From Eubacteriales Family XIII. Incertae Sedis bacterium (GTDB lineage Bacteria; Bacillota; Clostridia; Peptostreptococcales; Anaerovoracaceae), in the NCBI GenBank assembly GCA_031255695.1, contig JAIRSA010000101.1, positions 1-21,039 of the forward strand: a DNA stretch of 21,039 nucleotides, in the 5' to 3' direction. Positions within the stretch are counted from its first letter, which is position 1; each line of letters starts with the position of its first letter. This document shows, in pieces, positions 14,352-21,039 of this stretch. A program made the position numbers and the translations under genes. The notes below the pieces were generated by a model. That model saw only the letters and a program-made list of their open reading frames with translations, was not told where the DNA came from and did no database searches.

Positions 14352-15980
14352 ATGGCGGAATGTGCTTACAAAATCATGCTCGTGGATGACGAACCTGAAG
14401 TACTGAACTCTATGCTAGAGACGATCGATTGGGGCAAGAACGGCTTTGGCCCGCCTGTCGGCTGCTATAATGGCAAGGAGGCCATAGAGCGCATCGAAGA
14501 GGGCTTCATCCCCGACGTGCTGATCACCGACATAAACATGCCTTTGGTAAACGGCCTTGAGCTGACCCAGTATGTGCGCAGGCATTACGAAGACATATTG
14601 GTCGTCATACTTTCCGGCTACGACGAATTCTCATACGCCCAGGAGGCCATAAAGCTCCAGGTCTACGACTATATACTCAAGCCCGTCACGCCGATGCAGC
14701 TCCAGCAGCTGCTCGTCGTGCTGAGGAGCGGCATGGACGACACCGAGGCCAACGACATGAACGGCGCGGCCAAGCTCGGCGCCATGGATTTCCTGAACCG
14801 CCTCATCGAGGGGGCGGTCGCCCCGGAGCAGGCGGAAGAGGAGATGCGGCGCCACCAGATCAGCTTCAAGGGCTGCTGCCATATAGTGGCGCTGCTGGAT
14901 CCGGACAGGCAGTCCTCGCATTCGCGGGGCGGCAAGGCCCAGGAATACACGAACGAAAACCTGAGGAACTCATTATACGACATATCTGCGGAGCTGCTGG
15001 AGCACAACACGCAGATACTGACGGTCAGGGACAAGAAGGGGCGCACATACCTGATCGCGAGCGACGCGATCGCCTCCGGGGCGGCCGTCATCATGAAGTC
15101 GGCCCTGGCCCAGATCCTGCGGGTGTTCTCGGAGCGTTCGGGATGCACGGCCTCAGCGGGCGTGGGGCATGTCGCGATGTCGCCGCAGGCGATCTGCAAA
15201 TCGGCGGACGAGGCCGCGGGCGCGCTGGACGACCGCTTCTATTACGGCGGCTGCAACATACTGAACGCGGGCGAATACCCCATCGTCACGGCAGAGAAGT
15301 TCGATTTTTCGAGCTTCGAGCGGATGTTCGAAAATGCCGTGCAGCAGCTTGACGACAAGGGGGCCTTTTCGGTCCTGACCGCCATGTTCGAGCGGATGAA
15401 GGTGGTGAAGCTGCCGATAATGCAGTGCGCCAAGAACTGCCAGCGGCTGATAGTGCCCTTCATACGCTTCGCGTCGGGCATCATAGGCGAGAAGGAGAAC
15501 GTACTGCTTGAGGAGGCATGGGATCAGTACGACCTGTACGACGTGGCCTCGCTCGACGAGATGCGCCATATGACACAGGGCTTCTGCGAGCACGTCTTCG
15601 AAGTCATGAACATGGTATGCACGGATTCCAGCTCCGCGCAGATCCGCAAGGCGGAGAGCTACATCCGCCAAAACTTCTCGAACCCCAAACTTTCACTCAG
15701 GATGGTGACAAACCACATAGCCGTAAGCACAAGCTATTTCTCGGCGCAGTTCAAGACGCGCACGGGGCTGACCTTCGTGGAATACCTGACGAATGTGCGC
15801 ATGGACAAGGCGAAGCAGCTGCTCTCGCTCACGGACTGGCCCACATACGAGGTCGCCGAGGCCGTGGGCTTCGCGAACCCGCACTACTTTTCCGTCGCGT
15901 TCAAGCGCCTGACGGGCATGACGCCGAGAGAGTACCGCGAGCAGAACCCGCGGATCCGGGATGAGCACAATGTTCCATAA
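14352..15980 (+). CDS. YesN-type response regulator with AraC DNA-binding domain
   Basis: ATG at 14352 begins MAECAYKIMLVDDEPE, with GAGGG about ten bases upstream; the open frame before it starts only with TTG and lacks family sequence. The 542-residue protein has a receiver domain at 1-125: acidic pair Asp12-Asp13, phospho-acceptor Asp60 in LITDINMP, Ser88 and Lys110. A long middle region of about 300 residues typical of YesN proteins follows. The C-terminal AraC-type double helix-turn-helix (about 430-535) includes the hallmark VAEAVGFANPHYFSVAFKRLTGMTPREYR. Phosphorylation by the kinase encoded next should let it activate target promoters, most plausibly the divergent ABC operon and its own operon. 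It overlaps the kinase gene by 20 bp, implying coupled translation. Confidence 0.95.
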   Translation: MAECAYKIMLVDDEPEVLNSMLETIDWGKNGFGPPVGCYNGKEAIERIEEGFIPDVLITDINMPLVNGLELTQYVRRHYEDILVVILSGYDEFSYAQEAIKLQVYDYILKPVTPMQLQQLLVVLRSGMDDTEANDMNGAAKLGAMDFLNRLIEGAVAPEQAEEEMRRHQISFKGCCHIVALLDPDRQSSHSRGGKAQEYTNENLRNSLYDISAELLEHNTQILTVRDKKGRTYLIASDAIASGAAVIMKSALAQILRVFSERSGCTASAGVGHVAMSPQAICKSADEAAGALDDRFYYGGCNILNAGEYPIVTAEKFDFSSFERMFENAVQQLDDKGAFSVLTAMFERMKVVKLPIMQCAKNCQRLIVPFIRFASGIIGEKENVLLEEAWDQYDLYDVASLDEMRHMTQGFCEHVFEVMNMVCTDSSSAQIRKAESYIRQNFSNPKLSLRMVTNHIAVSTSYFSAQFKTRTGLTFVEYLTNVRMDKAKQLLSLTDWPTYEVAEAVGFANPHYFSVAFKRLTGMTPREYREQNPRIRDEHNVP

Positions 15981-17943
15981 AATCAGACGCGCCGTGCGCA
16001 TGAACAGCATAAAAGCGAGCATGCTCCTGTATTTCATGGGCCTGATACTCATCACAGTGCTCGTCATGACAGCTTCGGGATACAGGTATACGGTCCAGGA
16101 CGCAGAGGCGCTGACCCGCAACTACACCATGCGCTTATTGAAGGATATCAACGGGAACATCGATTCCTACATATTGAATATCAAGAGCATGAGCAGCGTG
16201 GTGGTCGAGGACGGCGACATATGCGCCCTGATGACGGAGTTCAACAGGCTGAAGGGCGAGACGCCCTCCACAGCCGGGCAGGCGGCGCTGCAGGCGCTGA
16301 TATCGCGCGCGGCCCTGCACATGAGCACCCTGGCCAAGACGCGGAGCGACATTACCAATATCGCGGTAATATCCAAATACGGCGATGTCGTGCTCAGCGA
16401 CGGCAGCAAAACCTTGAACGCCTATTCGGACTACAACCTGATGGACTGGTATCTCAAGCCTATGTCATACAAGAATGACATAGTGGTATCGCCGTCCCAC
16501 GTGCAGCGCCTGGTAAAGGGCGAATACAAGTGGGTGATCTCCGTCTCTAAGGCGATCCTGGATCCGATCACAGGCGATGTGATAGGCGTCATGCTGATCG
16601 ATCTGAACTACCGCAGCATAGAGGATATCTGCGAGAATGTCCAGATCGGGCGCAATGGATATATATACCTGGTGGACGCGAAGGAGAATTTCATTTACCA
16701 CCCCCAGCTGCCCCTGATATTTTCGGGCGTGAAGCATGAAATGCCGAAAAATGTGTTCGAAGCGTCGAGCCAGGGGGGCTATGCGCGGATGTACCCTGAA
16801 AACAAGATATACCTGCGCGACGATTCCGAGATAACGGGCTGGAGCGCGGTGGGGGTCATCAACACCAAGGAGCTTGTGGTCAACAGGGAGAGAGTGATCA
16901 GGTACTATATGGTGCTGATCGCCGTCATGCTCGTATTCTCCGCGCTGGCCGCCGTCATGATATCGACCAACATAACGAAGCCGATCAAGCGCCTAGAGGC
17001 CACCATGCGCCGTGTGGAGCAGGGCGATCTGGGGGTCTGCGCCGAGATAGAGAGCGACAGCGAGATCGGGCGCATGGGGGGCGCGTTCAACGCGATGATC
17101 ACCCAGGTGCGCGGCCTGATGGAGCGCATGGTTTCAGAAGAAGAGGAAAAGCGCATCAGCGAGATCAAGGCGCTTCAGGCGCAGATCAACCCGCACTTCC
17201 TGTACAACACGCTCGAAACCATAATATGGATGAGCGCCTCTGGGAAGAACGACGAAGTCGTGAGGGTGGCAAGCGCATTGGCAATGCTCTTCCGCACCAG
17301 CATAAGCATGGGCGAGAGCCTCGTGACCCTCGATGTGGAAGTCGAGAACATCAAAAGCTATCTGACAATACAGAAAATGCGCTACAAAGACAAACTCGAC
17401 TATAATATACACATACCCATGGCCCTGCGCCGCCTGATGCTGCCCAAGCTGATATTGCAGCCCATCGTGGAGAATTCGATATATCATGGGATAAAGCCAC
17501 GCGACGAAGGCGGATGCATAGCCATATGCGCCCGCCGGGAGGGAGGGCTTCTGATAATAACAGTGCAGGACAACGGCGTGGGGATGACGCCGGAGCAGGC
17601 GGCCAACCTCTTCCTGCCGAAGCAGTGCGATTCGGGCGGCATAGGCTTCCTGAATGTGCACAACCGCATCAAGCTGATCTTCGGCGAGGAATACGGCCTG
17701 CGCTACGTAGAGTCCAAGGAGGCCGGATCCCAGGTAGACATATACCTGCCAGCGGTCGAGGGCACGAACGGCAACGGCAACGGCAACGGCGCGAATGGCG
17801 CGCCAAATGGCACGAACGGCGCGCATGGCGGCACGAATGGCATTTCTGGCGGCGCGAACGGTGCGGCGGCTGGCGCGAAAGGCGCGTATAACGGCGCGAA
17901 TGGCATCTCTGATGGCACGAACGGCAAAGGAGGGCGGAGATGA
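15961..17943 (+). CDS. YesM-type sensor histidine kinase
   Basis: The 660-residue protein starts inside the end of the regulator gene (ATG at 15961; ATG at 15970 is also possible). It has a membrane helix at about 20-40, an extracellular dCache-like sensor region (about 45-310), a second helix (315-336), a HAMP linker, and a His_kinase domain with the phospho-acceptor His412 in QINPHFLYNTLE. The ATPase domain has Asn505 in IVENSIYHG, then QDNGVGM and GIGFLNVHNRIK. This is the standard YesM/LytS layout, and it should phosphorylate the adjacent regulator. Unusually, it ends in a Gly/Asn-rich tail of about 55 residues built from seven-residue repeats. The gene overlaps the next one as ATGA, and the next gene's ribosome binding site lies inside this tail. 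Confidence 0.95.
   Translation: MSTMFHKIRRAVRMNSIKASMLLYFMGLILITVLVMTASGYRYTVQDAEALTRNYTMRLLKDINGNIDSYILNIKSMSSVVVEDGDICALMTEFNRLKGETPSTAGQAALQALISRAALHMSTLAKTRSDITNIAVISKYGDVVLSDGSKTLNAYSDYNLMDWYLKPMSYKNDIVVSPSHVQRLVKGEYKWVISVSKAILDPITGDVIGVMLIDLNYRSIEDICENVQIGRNGYIYLVDAKENFIYHPQLPLIFSGVKHEMPKNVFEASSQGGYARMYPENKIYLRDDSEITGWSAVGVINTKELVVNRERVIRYYMVLIAVMLVFSALAAVMISTNITKPIKRLEATMRRVEQGDLGVCAEIESDSEIGRMGGAFNAMITQVRGLMERMVSEEEEKRISEIKALQAQINPHFLYNTLETIIWMSASGKNDEVVRVASALAMLFRTSISMGESLVTLDVEVENIKSYLTIQKMRYKDKLDYNIHIPMALRRLMLPKLILQPIVENSIYHGIKPRDEGGCIAICARREGGLLIITVQDNGVGMTPEQAANLFLPKQCDSGGIGFLNVHNRIKLIFGEEYGLRYVESKEAGSQVDIYLPAVEGTNGNGNGNGANGAPNGTNGAHGGTNGISGGANGAAAGAKGAYNGANGISDGTNGKGGRR
17788..17934 (+). 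repeat. Seven 21-bp tandem repeats coding the kinase tail
   Basis: Seven in-frame 21-bp units encode G-(A/T)-N/K-G-x-x-x heptads (GANGAPN, GTNGAHG, GTNGISG, GANGAAA, GAKGAYN, GANGISD, GTNGKGG), preceded by a short NG run. The final unit contains GGAGGG, the ribosome binding site of the binding-protein gene at 17940. Confidence 0.9.
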
Positions 17944-18956
17944 ACAATTTCATCACCCGTTATGTCGGCCTGATGCTGCTGTTTGCGATAGTCGCGGCCG
18001 TCATAACATATATACCATGGCTGGACCCGTCCAAGCCGGAGATGATGGAAAAGGAAACGCAGGAAAAGCAGTACCGCGTGCAGGTCGTGCTGAAAGCGCG
18101 CGCGAACCCGCCGGACTTCTGGCGCATAGTGGAGCAGGGCCTGAAGATGGGGGGCGACGAATTCAATGTGAACTACACCGTGCGCGGGCCGAGGACCGAA
18201 AACGACATCGACACACAGATCGCCATGGTGCGCGCCGCGATCAAGGAGAAGCCGGACGTGCTCATACTGGCCGCAGGGGATTTTGAGCGCCTGGTGCCGG
18301 TCTGCGAGGAAGCTGTAGGCGCCGGCATACGCCTGATAATACTGGACAGCGACGTGAACTACGACAAGAAGCTGTGTTTCGTGGGTACGGACAACTACGA
18401 GCTGGGGCGGAAGCTGGGCGGGCTGGTCGAGGACATCATGGAGCCAGGGGGGCTCTTCGGGGTAATAGGCCATGTCGAAAGCAGCTTCACGGCGATGGAG
18501 CGCAAGCGCGGGCTTATGGACGCGCTGGATGGCACGGAAGGGCGCATGGCCGGGCTGCGCTTCTGCGGCGGCTCGGTGGACAGGTCGCGGAGGCAGACCA
18601 TAGAGATGATAAAGGAGAACCCTGGGATCACCTGCATGGTCGGCCTGAACGAAAGCTCGGCGCTAGGCATATGCTTCGCGCTGGACGAGCTGGGCCTGGC
18701 CGGCGACATACGCGTCGTGGCCTGCGACAGCTCCGAGACCCAGATCCAATATATAGAAAGCGGGATCATACAGTCGGCCGTGATCCAGAACCCCTTCAAT
18801 ATGGGTTATCTGAGCATGAAGGCGGCCGTGCAGATCATGAACGGCGAAAAGGTCGAGCCGTACATAAATACGGGCAGCGTGGTGATCAGCCGGGACACCA
18901 TGCGTAGGCCGGAGAACCAGAAACTCCTGTTCCCATTTATTGATGAGAACCAGTGA
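17940..18956 (+). CDS. Membrane-anchored sugar-binding protein of the sensing module
   Basis: ATG at 17940 overlaps the kinase stop as ATGA, with GGAGGG upstream. The 338-residue protein has a single N-terminal membrane helix (YVGLMLLFAIVAAVITYIPW) and no lipobox cysteine, so it is anchored rather than released or lipidated. The rest is a type-I periplasmic-binding domain (Peripla_BP_4/LacI-like): VQVVLKARANPPDFWRIVEQG, GPRTENDIDTQ, IILDSD, VGTDNYELGRKLG. There is no DNA-binding domain. Together with the kinase and regulator genes, this matches three-component systems such as XylFII-LytS-YesN of Clostridium beijerinckii, where an anchored binding protein senses xylose and signals through the kinase. 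It resembles the transporter's binding protein, so it probably senses the transported sugar. Confidence 0.92.
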   Translation: MNNFITRYVGLMLLFAIVAAVITYIPWLDPSKPEMMEKETQEKQYRVQVVLKARANPPDFWRIVEQGLKMGGDEFNVNYTVRGPRTENDIDTQIAMVRAAIKEKPDVLILAAGDFERLVPVCEEAVGAGIRLIILDSDVNYDKKLCFVGTDNYELGRKLGGLVEDIMEPGGLFGVIGHVESSFTAMERKRGLMDALDGTEGRMAGLRFCGGSVDRSRRQTIEMIKENPGITCMVGLNESSALGICFALDELGLAGDIRVVACDSSETQIQYIESGIIQSAVIQNPFNMGYLSMKAAVQIMNGEKVEPYINTGSVVISRDTMRRPENQKLLFPFIDENQ

Positions 18957-19015
18957 GTGTGGGGCCGGCGAGTGGCGGGCGGTCTGTGCGAGCGGGCAGC
19001 TAGGGCGAGCGGGCG

Positions 19016-19067
19016 GTGGCCGGTAAGGGCGGAGCGAGTGGCCGGTAAGGGCGGAGCGAGTGGCCGG
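19016..19067 (+). repeat. 22-bp tandem repeat upstream of the kinase gene
   Basis: Two perfect 22-bp copies (19016-19037, 19038-19059) begin GTGGCCGGTAAGG and are followed by an 8-bp partial copy (19060-19067). They end about 30 bp before the kinase start codon. The remainder of 18957-19095 is GC-rich with no feature seen. Confidence 0.9.
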
Positions 19068-19095
19068 CGCGGATTACGAAAGAGAGGGATGAGCT

Positions 19096-20562
19096 TTGGG
19101 CAGGAATGTCATGGCCTTTGACTTTGGGGCTTCCAGCGGGCGCGCGATCTTGGGCGCCTTCGACGGCAGGAAGCTTGCGATGGACGAGATACACCGCTTC
19201 GAAAACAATCCGGTGTATCTGAGGGGCACCTATTACTGGGATTTTCTGGCATTATACCGCGAGACCCTGAACGGGCTGGCGGCGGGGCGCGAAAGCGGCT
19301 TCGACAGCATTGGCATAGATACATGGGGCGTGGACTTCGGGCTGCTGGACAGTAAGGGAGACCTCGTCCAGAACCCTGTGCATTATCGGGACGCGCGGAC
19401 CAAGGGCATGGTGGCGGAACTACAGGAGAAGGCGGGGCTGGACCTGCATCTGAGGACGGGGACGGAGACGATGGAGATCAATACGGCCGTCCAGCTTTAC
19501 GCGCTGGCAAAATGCTGCCCAGACCTGCTTGAGCGGGCGGGCGGCGCGCTGATGATGCCGGACCTCTTCGGGTACTTCCTGACAGGCGCCAAGACGGCGG
19601 AATACTCCATAGCCTCGACGACCCAGATGCTTGACCCGCATTCCGGGCAATGGGACAAGGGGCTGGCGCAGGCGATCGGCATAAAGGACGGCCTATTCCC
19701 GGATGTCGCGCCTTCCGGGGGCGAGCTGGGCAGGCTGCTGCCGGAGATACAGAAAGAGCTGAACATCGGCGGCGCCCGCGTCATATCGGTGGCGGGGCAC
19801 GACACGGAGAGCGCCATTGTGGCGGTGCCCGCTGAAGAGGAAGACTTCTTCTACATATCGTGCGGGACATGGTCGCTGATGGGGACAGAGCTGCGCGCCC
19901 CCATAATAAATGAAGGGACTGCCCGCATGGGCGTCACCAACGAAGGCGGCTACGGCGGGCGGATACAGTTCCTGAAAAACCTCGCGGGCCTATGGCTGCT
20001 GCAGGAGGCGCGCCGCCAATACATGCGCGAGGGCAGGCCGTACGGCTACCCGGAGCTTGGGCAGATGGCGCTCGGCGAGAAGCCATTCGCCTACCTGATC
20101 GACCCGGACGCGCCAGAGTTCGCGCCGCCAGGCGACATGCCTAGGCGTATAAGGGGATTCTGCGAGCGCACGGGGCAGGGCTCGCCGGAACGACCCGGCG
20201 AGATCGCCCGCTGCATATATGAAAGCACCGCCCTGAAATACCGGCTGGCCTTCGACGGGATCTGCGCCCTGACAGGCAAGGATTACAGCCGGGTGCATAT
20301 GGTCGGCGGGGGGACGAAGGCGGGCATACTCTGCCAGATGGCGGCCAACGCCCTGGGCAGGGAGCTGGCGGCAGGCTCCCCCGAAGCGACTGCCATAGGC
20401 AACATAGCCGTGCAGCTGATATCGCTGGGCGAGCTGGGCGGGCTCGGCGAGGCGCGGGCCATGGCCAGGGAGTCCTTCCCCGAAACGGTCTACAGCCCGC
20501 AGGACGGCGATGCCTGGCTTGAGGCGCTGGACAGGTTCCGCGGCATTGTGGGGCGCGCGTAA
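19096..20562 (+). CDS. rhaB: Rhamnulokinase-family (RhaB-like, FGGY) sugar kinase
   Basis: The start is taken as TTG at 19096 (GAGGG seven bases upstream), giving MGRNVMAFDFGASSGR, which supplies the whole first beta strand. ATG at 19111 is a weaker option. The 488-residue protein has the FGGY-kinase ATP loop FDFGASSGR, the RhaB signature GIDTWGVDFGLLD, GHDTESAIVAVP with the likely catalytic Asp236, CGTWSLMGTE, and a C-terminal nucleotide motif VGGGTKAGILCQ. It phosphorylates a ketose in the cytoplasm, L-rhamnulose in classical members. The downstream fucU-like gene makes L-fuculose an equal candidate. The segment at 407-409 reads TKA where, from memory, E. coli RhaB has CQN, so substrate assignment from family alone is unsafe. 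Confidence 0.9.
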   Translation: MGRNVMAFDFGASSGRAILGAFDGRKLAMDEIHRFENNPVYLRGTYYWDFLALYRETLNGLAAGRESGFDSIGIDTWGVDFGLLDSKGDLVQNPVHYRDARTKGMVAELQEKAGLDLHLRTGTETMEINTAVQLYALAKCCPDLLERAGGALMMPDLFGYFLTGAKTAEYSIASTTQMLDPHSGQWDKGLAQAIGIKDGLFPDVAPSGGELGRLLPEIQKELNIGGARVISVAGHDTESAIVAVPAEEEDFFYISCGTWSLMGTELRAPIINEGTARMGVTNEGGYGGRIQFLKNLAGLWLLQEARRQYMREGRPYGYPELGQMALGEKPFAYLIDPDAPEFAPPGDMPRRIRGFCERTGQGSPERPGEIARCIYESTALKYRLAFDGICALTGKDYSRVHMVGGGTKAGILCQMAANALGRELAAGSPEATAIGNIAVQLISLGELGGLGEARAMARESFPETVYSPQDGDAWLEALDRFRGIVGRA

Positions 20563-20589
20563 AGCGCCCGGGCCCAGCCGGCCTATGCT

Positions 20590-20704
20590 GGCCGCAGGGC
20601 CGCCAGGACGCAGCCGCGGCGATGCCCGGCCGCAGGGCTGCCAGGACCGCAGCCGCGGCGATGCCCGGCCGCAGGGCCGCCAGGACGCAGCCGCGGCGAT
20701 CCCC
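20590..20704 (+). repeat. 38-bp tandem repeat between kinase and fucU
   Basis: Three units (20590-20627, 20628-20666, 20667-20704) begin GGCCGCAGGGC and contain GCAGCCGCGGCGAT. Unit 2 has one inserted C and a C-to-T change. A partial fourth copy follows at about 20705. No gene is supported in 20563-20764. Confidence 0.9.
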
Positions 20705-20764
20705 GGCCGCATCCGCGATGGACAGAGGCGCCCACAGGCGGGGCGCGATGAAAGGAGTATGATC

Positions 20765-21039
20765 ATGCTCAAAGGGATACCTGAAGTATTGCCGCCGGAA
20801 CTGCTGAAGATCCTCATGGAAATGGGCCACGGCGACAGGATAGTCATAGGCGACGGGAATTTCCCCGCCGCAGCCGTCGCCAAGCGGCTTGTGCGCTGCG
20901 ACGGCAATGGCGCCGAAGAACTGCTGGACGCGATCCTGGGGCTCATGCCGCTGGATTCCTACAGCCAGTGCCAAGTGGGCCTGATGAAGGTGGTGGACGG
21001 CGATCCGTACAAACCGGAGATATGGGGGCGCTATACAGA
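20765..21039 (+). CDS. fucU: FucU/RbsD-family mutarotase (L-fucose mutarotase), 3' end outside window
   Basis: ATG at 20765 has GGAG seven bases upstream; the ATG at 20759 is only one base from that site. The 91 codons present carry the family's landmarks: MLKGIPEVLPPELLKILMEMGHGD with His22 (the catalytic His position in RbsD/FucU proteins), the GDGNFPA motif, and LDSY. The spacing matches E. coli FucU (about 140 residues) from residue 1, so only the last third is missing. FucU interconverts alpha and beta L-fucose (RbsD acts on ribose), supplying the anomer that the next enzyme needs. Its position behind a sugar kinase and the sensing module points to L-fucose or a similar 6-deoxysugar. RbsD-like specificity cannot be excluded without the C-terminus. 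Confidence 0.88.
   Translation, partial: MLKGIPEVLPPELLKILMEMGHGDRIVIGDGNFPAAAVAKRLVRCDGNGAEELLDAILGLMPLDSYSQCQVGLMKVVDGDPYKPEIWGRYT

Noticed and set aside
17134..18473. Long minus-strand open frames across the kinase tail and binding-protein gene
   Set aside because: Antisense to well-supported domains. Their Pro/Ala/Phe-rich repeats are just the reverse reading of the 21-bp array.
20590..20704. CRISPR-like or attachment-site repeat
   Set aside because: The units are contiguous with no spacers, and no integrase or mobile gene is nearby.
19990..20974. Minus-strand open frames across the sugar kinase and fucU
   Set aside because: They run antisense through the conserved kinase C-terminus and the 38-bp repeats, with no start signal or recognisable domain.

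Overview
The window looks like a GC-rich Gram-positive chromosome, most likely a Clostridia-type Firmicute; this is inferred from gene content, not from any marker gene. Supporting signs are strong AGGAGG-type ribosome binding sites, lipoprotein and membrane-anchored sugar-binding proteins, a YesM/YesN-type two-component pair, a dockerin, and several GTG/TTG starts. I saw no rRNA, tRNA, transposase, integrase or CRISPR array.

Left part (1-4.4 kb): a minus-strand AEC-family transporter gene, then two plus-strand genes for surface proteins. The first is a secreted beta-helix protein with a degenerate cupredoxin-like insert, a cohesin-like domain and a C-terminal dockerin. The second is a small secreted protein with a C-terminal membrane anchor and a possible cohesin-like fold. 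A bidirectional terminator closes this block.

Middle part (4.4-13.9 kb, minus strand, read right to left): a ribose-type sugar ABC transporter (ATPase, permease, lipoprotein binding protein), followed by a 1669-residue secreted protein with two SGNH hydrolase domains, three copies of an unrecognised 200-residue module and three Ig-like repeats.

Right part (13.9-21.0 kb, plus strand): a divergent control region with a duplicated 31-bp element, then an AraC-type response regulator, a sensor histidine kinase and a membrane-anchored sugar-binding protein with overlapping reading frames, a RhaB-family sugar kinase, and a fucU-like mutarotase gene cut by the window end.

Together the 4.4-21 kb genes read as a self-contained 6-deoxysugar (L-fucose or L-rhamnose) module. 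The anchored binding protein and kinase would sense the sugar outside the cell, the regulator would drive the divergent transporter operon, the secreted esterase would strip acyl groups from a glycan, and the mutarotase and kinase would begin catabolism. The substrate is inferred, mainly from FucU and the kinase family. A second theme is that nearly every gene junction carries its own private short repeat array, each different in sequence.
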